Shown: positions 23,658-32,642, counted from the stretch's first letter. The stretch is DNA of 42,812 nucleotides from Micrococcales bacterium (GCA_017306245.1 JAFKIY010000011.1:1-42812), one strand, 5' to 3'. Notes: generated by a model not told the origin, from the letters alone. Numbers and translations: made by a program.

Positions 23658-24758
23658 TCATCGACGCTGCAGCGCCGCCCGGTCCGGCTTGCCGCTCGAA
23701 AGCAAAGGAATCGCGTCGACCACCACCACATCCGCCGGCCGCGCGGCGGCGCCGAGCGCCGAGCCGACGGCCTCCCGCACGGCAGCCAGTTCCGCCGGGA
23801 CCGTCGAGTAGACGACCGGCACCTGACCCCAGCGCTCGTCCGGACTGCCGACCACGACAGCTCCCTCGAGCCCCGGCAGGGATCTGACCAGCCGCTCGAC
23901 CTCGGACAGCGACACTTTGAGCCCTCCGGACACGATGACATCGTCGAGCCGCCCGGTCACCCGAAGCGCGCCGTCGACGATCACCCCGGAGTCGGCGGTG
24001 CGGTACCAGCGGCCCGCATCGTCCTCGTGGAATGCCCGGCGGGTGCGCTCCTCATCGCCGAGATAGCCCTCAGCGAGGGTCGGTCCGCCCAACTCGATCT
24101 CGCCGCCCACGATGCGCATGACGGTGTCCCCGACTGGCACGCCATCGTAAACGCATCCGCCGCTCGTCTCGCTCGAACCGTAGGTGCGGGTCACGTTGAG
24201 CCCGAGTTCGAGCGCCTGGGCGAGGAGCCCGGCCGGGGTGGACTGGCCGCCGAGGAGGATGCGGTCGAACCGCCTCAGCACGTCGATCGCGGGCAGGGAT
24301 TCCAGTAGCCGGGACAGCTGGGCGGGAACGAGTGAGGTGAACCTCACCGGATGGTCGAGCGCCGCGGCCGCCTCGACGAACGCGGGTGGTTCAAAGTGGG
24401 CAGAGCGCAGGATCACCGGATCGGTTCCCGCCGTGATCGACCGCACGAGCACGTTGATCCCCGCAATGTAGTGGGCGGGCAGGGCGAGCAGCCACTGCCC
24501 TGACGAGCCGAGCGCCTGTTCGGCCGCCGCGGCGCTCGCGAGCAGCGCCTGGGCGCTCAGCGCGACGCGCTTGGCGGCGCCGGTCGAGCCGCTCGTCTGC
24601 ACGACGAGCGCGACGGCCTCGTCCACGGCGTCCGGCACCTCTCGATGGGCTGCCGTCTCGGCCAACGGGAGGATAGCGTCGCCGCCGGCGAGCGCGCCGC
24701 GCAGGGCGGGGAGCACGGCGCGGGCCTCATCCACCACAACGCGCAGCGGCCTGGTCAT
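23658..24758 (-). CDS. menE: o-Succinylbenzoate-CoA ligase
   Basis: Product of 366 residues, short for an acyl-CoA ligase but usual for actinobacterial MenE. The AMP-binding P-loop is VVQTSGSTGAAKRVALS (about 52-68); TYGSSETSGG and the C-terminal hinge VTGRLDDVIVSGGLKVSLSEVE, plus LLSSGKPDR with the catalytic Lys, are all visible. It activates o-succinylbenzoate with CoA. It lies downstream of menB in the same direction, separated by an array of mini-ORFs in which the start region of this gene is repeated. Confidence 0.93.
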   Translation of the reverse strand: MTRPLRVVVDEARAVLPALRGALAGGDAILPLAETAAHREVPDAVDEAVALVVQTSGSTGAAKRVALSAQALLASAAAAEQALGSSGQWLLALPAHYIAGINVLVRSITAGTDPVILRSAHFEPPAFVEAAAALDHPVRFTSLVPAQLSRLLESLPAIDVLRRFDRILLGGQSTPAGLLAQALELGLNVTRTYGSSETSGGCVYDGVPVGDTVMRIVGGEIELGGPTLAEGYLGDEERTRRAFHEDDAGRWYRTADSGVIVDGALRVTGRLDDVIVSGGLKVSLSEVERLVRSLPGLEGAVVVGSPDERWGQVPVVYSTVPAELAAVREAVGSALGAAARPADVVVVDAIPLLSSGKPDRAALQRR

Positions 24759-24821
24759 CGCAGCGGTCCGGTCATCGCGATGTTCCTGTCATCGGCGCGG
24801 TCATCGCGGCGTACCGGGCAT
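24742..24821 (-). repeat. Five degenerate 17-bp repeats forming a mini-ORF chain from menB to menE
   Basis: On the minus strand, units begin with ATG at 24821, 24804, 24792, 24775 and 24758 (periods 17, 12, 17, 17). The menB TGA overlaps the first ATG. Units then encode MPGTPR-stop, MTAPMTGTSR-stop (which contains the third ATG, MTGTSR) and MTGPLR-stop. Each TGA overlaps the next ATG as ATGA, and the last unit is the start of menE, MTRPLR. The last two units differ at only two of 17 bases. Confidence 0.85.
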
Positions 24822-25729
24822 CAGAACTGCCAGGGGAACGGCGACCAGTCCGGATCGCGCTTCTGAAGGAACGCGTCCCTGCCCTCGACGGCCTCGTCGG
24901 CCCCGTATGCGAGGCGCGTCGCCTCCCCCGCAAACACCTGCTGCCCGACGAGCCCGTCGTCGACGGCGTTAAACGCGAACTTGAGCATCCGGATCGAGGT
25001 CGGCGACTTCCGCAGGATCTCCTGCCCCCACGCGTACGCTGTGCTCTCCAGTTCGGCGTGCGGGACGGCAGCGTTGATGGCCCCGGCCTCCAGCGCGCGC
25101 TGCGCCGAGTAATCCTGGCCGAGGAAGAACACCTCCCTCGCGAACTTCTGCCCCACCTGGCGGGCGAAGTACGCGCTGCCGTATCCTGCATCGAACGAGC
25201 CGACATCCGCATCCGTCTGCTTGAAGCGGGCGTGCTCGGCGCTCGCGATCGTGAGGTCGCACACGACGTGCAGGGAATGCCCGCCTCCGGCCGCCCAGCC
25301 GGGAACCACGGCAATCACGACTTTCGGCATGAACCGGATGAGGCGCTGCACCTCGAGGATGTGAAGGCGTCCGAGCGTCCCCGCTGGACGAGCTTTCGCG
25401 TCTGCGGCCCCCTCATACTCGTAGCCGCTGCGTCCGCGCACCCGCTGATCGCCGCCGGAACAGAACGCCCAGCCGCCGTCCTTCGCACTCGGGCCGTTTC
25501 CGGTGAGCAGGACGACGCCGATGCGCGGGTTCTGCCTCGCGTCATCCAGCGCCCGGTACAGTTCGTCGACGGTCGCCGGGCGGAACGCGTTGCGCACCTC
25601 CGGGCGATTGAAGGCAACCCGGGCGATGCGGCCGGCCCGGTCATGGTGGTAGGTGATGTCGGCGAGGTTATCGAATCCGTCAACCGGCTCCCAGAGCGCG
25701 GCATCGAAAAGTTCGGAGACCGTCGCCAT
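24821..25729 (-). CDS. menB: 1,4-Dihydroxy-2-naphthoyl-CoA synthase
   Basis: Product of 302 residues from ATG 25729. A crotonase-fold enzyme with MenB hallmarks: CSGGDQRVRGRSGYEYEG (about 96-113), the oxyanion segment VPGWAAGGGHSLHVVCDLTIAS, TDADVGSFDAGYGSAYFARQVG and the C-terminal DWSPFPWQF. It closes the second ring. The start codon shares one base with the stop of the preceding membrane-protein gene (TGATG). Confidence 0.95.
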   Translation of the reverse strand: MATVSELFDAALWEPVDGFDNLADITYHHDRAGRIARVAFNRPEVRNAFRPATVDELYRALDDARQNPRIGVVLLTGNGPSAKDGGWAFCSGGDQRVRGRSGYEYEGAADAKARPAGTLGRLHILEVQRLIRFMPKVVIAVVPGWAAGGGHSLHVVCDLTIASAEHARFKQTDADVGSFDAGYGSAYFARQVGQKFAREVFFLGQDYSAQRALEAGAINAAVPHAELESTAYAWGQEILRKSPTSIRMLKFAFNAVDDGLVGQQVFAGEATRLAYGADEAVEGRDAFLQKRDPDWSPFPWQF

Positions 25730-26130
25730 CAGATCGTTCCGAGGAACGACAGCACGTTGAGCAGGATGAGCGGGTTCGCGATCACCGCGACCACCATTGC
25801 CGCGATGCCCCACTCGCGTTTCGGGCCGCGCAGGGCGACGAACAGGCCGAGCGCGAGCGGCAGGGCGGTGAGCACCACGAGCACCTGGCCGATCGCCGTT
25901 GCCGTGACCGGTTGCCCGTTCGTCGCGAGGTTGATCGCCACCCCTTCCGCGATCACGAGGACCACGGCGATCGCGAACGCGGTGTAGCCGAGGGCAGCCC
26001 CGCTGAAAAGCTTCGAGCGGCGGCTCGGGGTTTCGTCGGACTCGCCCAGGGACTCCTGGGGCGTTCCCCCCGAAACGTTCTCGTCGAGCGTCATGTCAGT
26101 CCTTGCCTCGTTGCCGCGCTTCACTTCCAT
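25729..26130 (-). CDS. Small multi-pass membrane protein upstream of menB
   Basis: Product of 133 residues if it starts at ATG 26130, six bases after TATCCT (leaderless pattern), or 121 if it starts at ATG 26094, which has AAGGA upstream; both are in frame. After an acidic, Ser-rich N terminus (DENVSGGTPQESLGESDETP) come three membrane helices (about 50-70, 77-97 and 103-125 of the longer form). No family name recognised. It is coupled to menB through a TGATG overlap, so it may assist the membrane-associated part of the pathway. Confidence 0.75.
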   Translation of the reverse strand: MEVKRGNEARTDMTLDENVSGGTPQESLGESDETPSRRSKLFSGAALGYTAFAIAVVLVIAEGVAINLATNGQPVTATAIGQVLVVLTALPLALGLFVALRGPKREWGIAAMVVAVIANPLILLNVLSFLGTI

Positions 26131-26172
26131 CATTTCAGGATATTGCACTCCCCGACGGGGCAGACTGGGGAG
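26131..26172. promoter_or_regulatory. Divergent leaderless promoters, membrane protein/menC
   Basis: On the minus strand TATCCT (26137-26142) is followed by six bases and ATG 26130. On the plus strand CAGACT (26161-26166) is followed by six bases and GTG 26173. No convincing -35 elements. Confidence 0.4.
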
Positions 26173-27150
26173 GTGCATCCCGTCTACTCCGAACTGCTCG
26201 ACACGGCCCGCGTCGTCTCGCTCCCGCTCGTGCAGCGGTTCCGCGGCATCACGGTGCGGGAAGCGCTGCTGATGCGGGGCCCGGAGGGCTGGACCGAGTT
26301 CTCTCCGTTCGTCGAATACGACGACGCGGAGGCGGCGACGTGGCTGGAAGCGGCGATCGACTTCGGCTGGGTGCCGCAGCCGGAACCGCTTCGCACGATG
26401 GTGCGGGTCAATGCGACCGTGCCCGCGGTCGAGGCCGAGGCGGTGGCGGGCGTGCTCGCCCGGTATCCGGGATGCCGGACCGTCAAGGTCAAGGTCGCCG
26501 AACGCGGCCACGCTCTCGCCGAGGACGTGGCGAGGGTCTCCGCGGTGCGTTCGCAGCTTGGCCCCGAGGGGCGGATTCGCGTCGATGCGAACGGCGGCTG
26601 GGGCGTCGACGACGCGGAGCGGGCGCTGCGCACGCTCGCAGAGTTCGACCTCGAGTACGCCGAGCAACCGTGCGCGAGCGTGCGGGAACTGGCGAACCTC
26701 AAAGAGCGGATCGAGGATCTGGGCATCCCGATCGCGGCCGACGAAAGCGTGCGGAAGGCGTTCGACCCGCTCGCGGTGGCGCGCGCCGGCGCCGCAGACA
26801 TCCTCATCATCAAGGCCCAGCCGCTCGGGGGCATCTCCGCGGCACGCCGAATCGTTGCGGAGGCCGGGCTCCCCGTGGTTGTGTCGAGCGCGCTCGATAC
26901 GTCGGTCGGGCTGTCCATGGGCGCCCTATTGGCCGCGTCGATCCCCGACGTCGACTACGACTGCGGCCTCGGCACCGCGGCGCTGCTTGCCGGCGATGTA
27001 AGCGCGCACCCGCTGCTGCCGGTGAACGGCACAATCCCGGTGCGCAGGGTGGAGGCGCGCGAGGAGCTGCTCGCTCGCTACGCCGCAACGCCGGAGCGCA
27101 CCGCCTGGTGGCTCGACCGCCTCGAGCGCTGCCGGCGGCTGCTCGACTAA
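26173..27150 (+). CDS. menC: o-Succinylbenzoate synthase
   Basis: Product of 325 residues from GTG 26173. An enolase-superfamily enzyme: the catalytic VKVKVAE (KxK-type) segment, metal ligands in RVDANGGW, AEQPC and AADESV, and the second Lys in IIKAQPLGG are present. It dehydrates SHCHC to o-succinylbenzoate. It is divergent from the menB operon, completing the men set in this window apart from a recognisable MenH and a thioesterase. Confidence 0.93.
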   Translation: MHPVYSELLDTARVVSLPLVQRFRGITVREALLMRGPEGWTEFSPFVEYDDAEAATWLEAAIDFGWVPQPEPLRTMVRVNATVPAVEAEAVAGVLARYPGCRTVKVKVAERGHALAEDVARVSAVRSQLGPEGRIRVDANGGWGVDDAERALRTLAEFDLEYAEQPCASVRELANLKERIEDLGIPIAADESVRKAFDPLAVARAGAADILIIKAQPLGGISAARRIVAEAGLPVVVSSALDTSVGLSMGALLAASIPDVDYDCGLGTAALLAGDVSAHPLLPVNGTIPVRRVEAREELLARYAATPERTAWWLDRLERCRRLLD

Positions 27151-27881
27151 TCCGTGTTGCGGCCCGGCACCGGCTGGATGTGGCCGCGGTAGATCTCAGC
27201 CCGGCGCTCGAACTCAGCCCGATCCGCTTCCCGCAGCATGAAGTCGCCGTGGTACGCGATCGACAGGTACTCCGGCTCCCAGCCGTACGCGGCGACCCCC
27301 TGCGCGGACCGCGCCGCGAGGCTGCCGGTCCTGTCCTGGCTGAGGTCGAGGATCGTGAACTGCAGGCTCCCGCGGCTCACTTCGGGTGGTTCGCCCGCCA
27401 GAACCCACCGCCCTTGCGTCGCGAGCGTGAAGCCGCCGAATTCCGGCAACCCGTCCGGCCCTGCGATGTTTTGGAGCTCCGGCGTTCCGAACCCGCGTTC
27501 GACCATGATTTTCGTCACGATAGCGACCGCCTTCTTTTTGTCCGCTTCGGATCTCAGGGTTTGCGTGGTCTGCCACGTGGCGCTGTCATAGGTGTTGAGA
27601 AGCGAGGTCCCGCGGAATCGGTTCGACTCGCGGATGACCTCGTCCTCGCCCTTCTTGACCCACTCGAAACCGAACTCCGCGGTGATGGCCGCTCGGATCT
27701 GCGCCATCGCGGCATCCACCCTCGGCGACAATTCCTCCACCGTCTCGTTCTTCAACACCTGGTCTGTGGACACTTGCGGCACGCCGGGGAAGTACACCCA
27801 CGGCTGGGCCGGCGGCGCGAACACCTGGATGAGCGCTGCCGTGCCAAGCGTGGTGGCGACGGCGGCGACCGCCGCGAACAC
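27147..27881 (-). CDS. Membrane-anchored exported protein of unknown function
   Basis: Product of 244 residues from GTG 27881. One N-terminal membrane segment (about 2-22) with the rest predicted outside. The extracytoplasmic part contains SPRVDAAMAQIRAAITAEFGFEW and GQGV-like beta segments (STQ...TLATQGRWVLAG, SLQFTILDLSQDRTG), resembling lipoprotein-like proteins of Microbacteriaceae that I cannot name. The frame remains open upstream through a basic aromatic stretch (RRFFAWRWWRGWRGWVV) overlapping the ccsB end, but no ATG, GTG or TTG is present there. It ends with a four-base overlap of the convergent menC. Confidence 0.7.
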   Translation of the reverse strand: MFAAVAAVATTLGTAALIQVFAPPAQPWVYFPGVPQVSTDQVLKNETVEELSPRVDAAMAQIRAAITAEFGFEWVKKGEDEVIRESNRFRGTSLLNTYDSATWQTTQTLRSEADKKKAVAIVTKIMVERGFGTPELQNIAGPDGLPEFGGFTLATQGRWVLAGEPPEVSRGSLQFTILDLSQDRTGSLAARSAQGVAAYGWEPEYLSIAYHGDFMLREADRAEFERRAEIYRGHIQPVPGRNTD

Positions 27882-27951
27882 GACCCAGCCCCGCCATCCG
27901 CGCCACCAGCGCCAGGCGAAGAAACGACGGATGGCGGAGTTCTCGCGCCGC

Positions 27952-28962
27952 TCAGAGTCCGGAGTAAACGTGGAGCCCCTTGAAGAACAGGTTGACGATC
28001 GTGTAGTTGAAGGCGACGGCGCCGAACCCGATGAGCGCGAGCCACGCGGAACGGGTTCCGCGCCAGCCGCGGGTGGCCCTCGCGTGGATGTATCCGGCGA
28101 ACAGCACCCAGATGATGAAGGTCCAGACTTCCTTCGTGTCCCAGCCCCAGTACCGGCCCCAGGCGCGCTCCGCCCAGATCGACCCGGCGATGAGGGTGAA
28201 CGTCCAGAACACGAACCCGACCACGATCACGCGGTACGCGAGATTTTCGAGCCGCTCGGCCGTGGGCATCGTGCCGAGGAAGTTGAGTCGGGCGAGCCGG
28301 TCCGCTTCGCGGCGGGTCTGCAGCAGCTGCACGATCGAGAGCCCCGCGCCCACCCCGAAGAACGCGGTGCCGAGCGTCGCCACGAACACGTGGATGACGA
28401 GCCAGTACGACTGCAGCGCGGGAGGCAGTGGCGTCACCGGGACATAGAAATTGACCGTGCCGACGCCCAGAACGACCAGGGCGAAACCGGAAATGTAGGT
28501 GCCGAGGAACCGCAGATTCTGCCAGAACTGGAGGAACAGGAACACCCCCACGACGATGCCGGAGGACACGAGCGAGAACTCGAACATGTTCGACCACGGA
28601 ACGTGGCCGTCCGCAAGGCCCCGGAAGACGGCTCCCGCCACGTGCAGCACCCACGCGAGCGCGGTCAGCGCGAACGCGATGCGCTCCATCCGGCGGCCGC
28701 CCGACCCGGATTCGGCGGTCGGCCCGCTCTCGCGTTCGAGCGTGCCCACGCCGCCTGGGCCGGTTGCCGACGCGGCCGATCCGCTTGCCGATGCGGCGAC
28801 GGCAGATCCGGATGCGCGTGCCGCGGTTGATCCGGCGACCGCCCGCGGGCTCTCCGCGGAGCGCTTCGCGAGGTCCAGAGTGAAGAACACGAACGCCAAA
28901 ACGTAGACGGCCATCGCCGAGTAGATGACGACGAGCGCATAGGATGCGTAGGTTTCGGACAC
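27952..28962 (-). CDS. ccsB: Cytochrome c maturation protein CcsB/CcsA (system II)
   Basis: Product of 336 residues from GTG 28962, with TAGGCT seven bases before it. Multi-pass membrane protein with the haem-handling WWD-like motif WGRYWGWDTKEVWTFIIW and conserved His residues in VIHVFVATLG and AGYIHARA. With ResB it exports haem and attaches it to apocytochrome c. Residues about 38-85 are an Ala/Ser/Gly-rich low-complexity linker between helix 1 and the rest. Last of the maturation genes in this operon. Confidence 0.93.
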   Translation of the reverse strand: MSETYASYALVVIYSAMAVYVLAFVFFTLDLAKRSAESPRAVAGSTAARASGSAVAASASGSAASATGPGGVGTLERESGPTAESGSGGRRMERIAFALTALAWVLHVAGAVFRGLADGHVPWSNMFEFSLVSSGIVVGVFLFLQFWQNLRFLGTYISGFALVVLGVGTVNFYVPVTPLPPALQSYWLVIHVFVATLGTAFFGVGAGLSIVQLLQTRREADRLARLNFLGTMPTAERLENLAYRVIVVGFVFWTFTLIAGSIWAERAWGRYWGWDTKEVWTFIIWVLFAGYIHARATRGWRGTRSAWLALIGFGAVAFNYTIVNLFFKGLHVYSGL

Positions 28963-28972
28963 GGTTTCCAGC

Positions 28973-30634
28973 CTAAGCCTTCAGGCCGCCCGTATGGCGC
29001 GCGGCAATCGACTCGACGGTGGCGTCGAGGCCCGGGTCCTCCCCGCGCGCGAGTCCGGCGTACTCGAGGCGCAGCGATCCGCTCTTCTGCTCGACAGCCT
29101 TGACCCAGACGCGCCGGCGAGGGATGAACAGGGAGCTCAGGAGCCCCAGCACGGCAAGCACCGCAAACAGCAGCACCCAGCCCTGTGCCGGGTCGTGGTG
29201 GACGTCGAGGGACACGAATCGCGGAACGCTATGCGACCAGTCGCCCTCCGCGGCGTTCGGGGCGGCGTTGTCGAATGTGACGGAGCCGAGCCCGTCCGGC
29301 AGGTCCACCGTCTGCCCTGGCCGCAGCTCGAGCGGCGCAACGCCGCTGTCGCCGCCCGCAATCTGGATGAGGTCCTTCGGGTCGAGCGCGTACACGTTTT
29401 GCGGGATCCCGCTGTCCAGACCCAGGTCGCCCTTGTACGCGAAGAGCGTCAGCACGGGATTCCGCAGGTCGGGGTGGATCGAGGTGAGCGCGCCGGAGGG
29501 AAGCTGCGCAGCCGTGGGGTAGAAGAACCCGCGGAACGCGAGCTGCTCCGGTACGGCATCCGGCGCCCGCACGACACCGGTGGAGGTGAGGTTGGCGTCC
29601 TGCGGCAGGAACGGCACGGACGCGGTGAACGCGATGTTGCCTTTGCCGTCGCGCACCGTGATCGTTGGCGCGTAGCCGTTGCCGAGAAGGTACAGCTGGG
29701 TTCCGCCGAACTCGAGCGGTTCGTTCACCTTGATGGTGGCGTCGGAGCCCTTCCCGCCGGGCAGCCACGTGGTCACCTTCGCGTTGTAGTCGATCGGCTG
29801 CCCGTACGCGCGGATGCTCTGCTCCTCGTAGGTCACCGTGAACGTGTCCAGGGTGAGGCGGTACGGCTGCAGCTCGGCATCGGTGAAGAATCGGCCAGGG
29901 GTGAAGGAGTCGTAGGAGCCTTTGACGTTGACGAACGACTGGCCCTCCACCACCACTTTCTGGCCGGTGTACCCGAACCCGCCGCCGAGTCCGACCGCGA
30001 CGAGAACGCCGATGAGAGCGGTGTGGAACACGAGGTTGCCGGTTTCGCGAAGGTAGCCGCGCTCGGCGGACACCGACAGGTCCTTCGCGCCCTGGAACAC
30101 CGTGACCCGGTAGCCGCTCGCGCGAAGCTGGGTTCGCGCGGCCTCGATCGCCGCGGCCGCGTCCGTCCCCTCCGCGAGCTCGTCCGGCGCGACGGTGACG
30201 GTGCGGAACGCGGCGAGCCGGTCGAGGCGCGCGGGCGTGCGCGGCGGCTTCGTGCGCAGGGCGCGAAGGTGATGCATGGTGCGCGGGAGCACGCATCCGA
30301 TAAGGGAGATGAACAGCAGGATGTAGATCGCGGAGAACCACGCCGACGTGTACACGTCGAACAGCTGGATGCGATCAAGCACGGGCGCGAGCGTCGGGTT
30401 GTTCGCGAAGAACTGGATGACCCCGTTCGGGTCCGAACTGCGCTGCGGCCACATCGACCCCGGCACGGCGGCGACCGCCAGCAGAAGCAGGAGCACGATC
30501 GCGGTGCGCATGCTCGTGAGCTGCCGCCAGAAGAACCGGAGCATTCCGACGAAACCGAGTTTGGGCTGCGTGATGCCGGGGTCCACGGGCGGGGTCGGGC
30601 CTGACCCTTCCACGTGATCAAAGGGGCGTGACAA
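28973..30634 (-). CDS. resB: Cytochrome c biogenesis protein ResB
   Basis: Product of 553 residues, the normal ResB size. Helices near the N terminus (about 30-55 and 85-110) with LRFFWRQLTSMRTAIVLLLLLA, a third near 175-200 (FHTALIGVLVAVGLGGG), a large extracytoplasmic domain (YTGQKVVVEGQSFVN onward) and a C-terminal helix (WVLLFAVLAVLGLLSSLF). It works with CcsB in haem ligation. The TTG start at 30634 has CGGAG upstream and overlaps the ccdA end by 17 bases; the later GTG near 30616 is an alternative. Confidence 0.92.
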   Translation of the reverse strand: MSRPFDHVEGSGPTPPVDPGITQPKLGFVGMLRFFWRQLTSMRTAIVLLLLLAVAAVPGSMWPQRSSDPNGVIQFFANNPTLAPVLDRIQLFDVYTSAWFSAIYILLFISLIGCVLPRTMHHLRALRTKPPRTPARLDRLAAFRTVTVAPDELAEGTDAAAAIEAARTQLRASGYRVTVFQGAKDLSVSAERGYLRETGNLVFHTALIGVLVAVGLGGGFGYTGQKVVVEGQSFVNVKGSYDSFTPGRFFTDAELQPYRLTLDTFTVTYEEQSIRAYGQPIDYNAKVTTWLPGGKGSDATIKVNEPLEFGGTQLYLLGNGYAPTITVRDGKGNIAFTASVPFLPQDANLTSTGVVRAPDAVPEQLAFRGFFYPTAAQLPSGALTSIHPDLRNPVLTLFAYKGDLGLDSGIPQNVYALDPKDLIQIAGGDSGVAPLELRPGQTVDLPDGLGSVTFDNAAPNAAEGDWSHSVPRFVSLDVHHDPAQGWVLLFAVLAVLGLLSSLFIPRRRVWVKAVEQKSGSLRLEYAGLARGEDPGLDATVESIAARHTGGLKA

Positions 30635-31373
30635 AGGCTCCGATCACCGCCCCGAAGGCCGAGACCATGGCCTGCCAGAGGCCGGTCACCATGAGCAGTC
30701 CGATCACGACGAGCACCGCGCCGCCCACGATGTTCACGATACGGATGTTGCGTTTCAGCCAGGTGACGGATCCGCTCACCCAGCCGAAACCGAGCGCGAC
30801 CAACAGGAACGGAATGCCGAGCCCGAGGCAGTACACGGCTCCGAGCAGCGCGCCGCGCGCAGGGGAGCCGCCGTCGAGGCTCAGCGCGAGCACCGCGGTG
30901 AGAGTCGGCCCGATGCAGGGAGCCCAGCCGAGACCGAACACGAGACCGAGGAACGGCGCCCCCGCGAGGCCGGTCGCGACGCGCCAGCCCGGCCGCGCCG
31001 TGCGCTGCAGGAACGTGAACTGGCCGATGAACACGAGGCCCATGATGATCACGATCACCCCGGCGATGCGCGTGATGATGTCCATCCACTGTTTGAGCAG
31101 GAGCCCTGCGACACCGAACACGAGGCCGAACGTCACGAAGACGACGCTGAATCCGAGCACGAACAGGGCGACACCGAGCAGGAGGCGGCGGCGGTTGCGC
31201 GCATCCGTGGCCCCCTCGCCGTCCCCTCCGGCGAAGCCGCCGATGAAGCCGAGATAGCCGGGAACCAGGGGAAGGATGCACGGAGAGGCGAACGAGATGA
31301 CGCCCGCGAGAAGGGCGATCGGGATCGCGATGATGAGGCTTCCGCTCAGAACGAGTTCGCCGACCGGGTTCAT
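30618..31373 (-). CDS. ccdA: Thiol-disulfide electron carrier CcdA
   Basis: Product of 251 residues with six or more membrane helices. The two active Cys are in FASPCILPLVPGYLGF (helix 1) and GLGWAPCIGPTLTAVL (helix 4), the DsbD/CcdA pattern. It passes reducing equivalents across the membrane to the TlpA-like protein so that apocytochrome c cysteines are free. It is coupled by four bases to the upstream tlpA-like gene. Confidence 0.94.
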   Translation of the reverse strand: MNPVGELVLSGSLIIAIPIALLAGVISFASPCILPLVPGYLGFIGGFAGGDGEGATDARNRRRLLLGVALFVLGFSVVFVTFGLVFGVAGLLLKQWMDIITRIAGVIVIIMGLVFIGQFTFLQRTARPGWRVATGLAGAPFLGLVFGLGWAPCIGPTLTAVLALSLDGGSPARGALLGAVYCLGLGIPFLLVALGFGWVSGSVTWLKRNIRIVNIVGGAVLVVIGLLMVTGLWQAMVSAFGAVIGAFVTPL

Positions 31374-31996
31374 TTCTGAGCGTCCTCGTCGACCACGGTT
31401 TTGATGATCGCGTCGAGGATGGAGGCCGATTCGATCTGGCCGAGGATGCGCGCGGCGACCCGTCCGGAGCTGTCGAGGACGATGGTGGTGGGGAGTGCGC
31501 TGGGGGCGACGGTCCCTGCGAAGGACAGCTGCACGGCACCCGTGCTCGCATCCAGAATGGACGGGTAGGTGACCCCATAGTTGCGGGCGAACGCCTGCGC
31601 GGTTGCGGCCTCGTCATACGTGTTGATCCCGAGGAAGCTCGCGCCGCGGTCCGCCCACTTCTGGGACAGCTTCTCCAGTTCGGGCGCCTCCGCGCGGCAC
31701 GGCGCGCAATATCCGGCCCAGAAGTTCACGACGAGGGCCTGCCCGCGGTAGTCGGAACTGGACACTTCGGTGCCCGTGTCGGTCGTCCCGGTGAACACGA
31801 TCGGGTCTTTGCGGTTCTCCGGCTGGATCTCCAGGATGCTGCCGTCTCCCGCAACGTAGTTCTTGTTGCCTCCCGAGCCGTAGTCGATGGCGAGCTGGTC
31901 CTGGGCGGAGCAGCCCGCCAGCAGGAGCGCTCCGGCGACCGCGAACGCTGCGAATCGGAGCACTGAGGCGCGCGCGGAGCTTCGGTGGCCTCGCAT
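31370..31996 (-). CDS. TlpA/ResA-like thioredoxin lipoprotein
   Basis: Product of 208 residues from ATG 31996. A lipoprotein signal with lipobox LLAGC (C29) is followed by a thioredoxin fold: FWAGYCAPCRAEAPEL with active CAPC at 97-100 and the cis-Pro segment SALPTTIVLD. It reduces apocytochrome c cysteines outside the membrane and is recharged by CcdA. The start codon shares one base with the stop of the preceding phosphatase gene. Confidence 0.93.
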   Translation of the reverse strand: MRGHRSSARASVLRFAAFAVAGALLLAGCSAQDQLAIDYGSGGNKNYVAGDGSILEIQPENRKDPIVFTGTTDTGTEVSSSDYRGQALVVNFWAGYCAPCRAEAPELEKLSQKWADRGASFLGINTYDEAATAQAFARNYGVTYPSILDASTGAVQLSFAGTVAPSALPTTIVLDSSGRVAARILGQIESASILDAIIKTVVDEDAQK

Positions 31997-32640
31997 CACA
32001 CGGCCCCCGAGTCCACTGCCTGCAGGAGAAGGTCCGCGGCGGGTTCGCTGTAGGAGACTTCGGCGAACGTGTCGCCGCGCCGTTCGAACGTCGTGATGCT
32101 GGACAGGCTGCAGCGGCGCTTGCGCGGGTCGTGCCAGAGCCTGCGTCCGGCGAGCGCGTTCGTGATCGTCCAGATCGGCAGTTGGTGGCTCACGAGCACC
32201 GCGTCGCCGTCCTGGGTGCCGGACCAGGCGTCCTCGAGTGAGGCGAGCATCCGCCCGGCGATGGACTCGTACGCTTCGCCCCAGCTCGGACGGAACGGGT
32301 TCACGACCCACGGCCACGACTGCGGGCGGAGGATCACCTGGGGGCCGAATTCGAACGTGCGGCCCTCGAACCGGTTCGTCGGCTCGATCAGGCGGTCGTC
32401 CGTCTCGACGGGCAGGCCGAACACTTTCGCGAACGGTTCCGCAGACTCCTGCGCCCTTTGCAGGGGCGAGGAGACCAGTTTCGTCACCGGGTGCCCTTCC
32501 GCTTTCACGGATGCGGCTGCCGCAGCCGCCATCCGCACGCCCAGCTCGGAGAGGTGAAAGCCGGGCAACCGTCCGTAGAGCACGCCGTCGGGGTTGTGAA
32601 CCTCCCCGTGGCGAACGAGATGGATGAGCGAAGCGGGCAC
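31996..32640 (-). CDS. Histidine phosphatase (phosphoglycerate mutase) family protein
   Basis: Product of 214 residues from GTG 32640. The catalytic RHGE lies at 10-13 (LVRHGEVHNPDGVLYGRLPG); the second His is in AVLVSHQLPIW. Its place at the head of the tlpA-ccdA-resB-ccsB operon is the same as in mycobacteria (the Rv0525-Rv0529 order as I recall it), so it is probably a conserved partner rather than a glycolytic mutase. TAGACT lies six bases before the start. Confidence 0.9.
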   Translation of the reverse strand: MPASLIHLVRHGEVHNPDGVLYGRLPGFHLSELGVRMAAAAAASVKAEGHPVTKLVSSPLQRAQESAEPFAKVFGLPVETDDRLIEPTNRFEGRTFEFGPQVILRPQSWPWVVNPFRPSWGEAYESIAGRMLASLEDAWSGTQDGDAVLVSHQLPIWTITNALAGRRLWHDPRKRRCSLSSITTFERRGDTFAEVSYSEPAADLLLQAVDSGAV

Positions 32641-32642
32641 CC

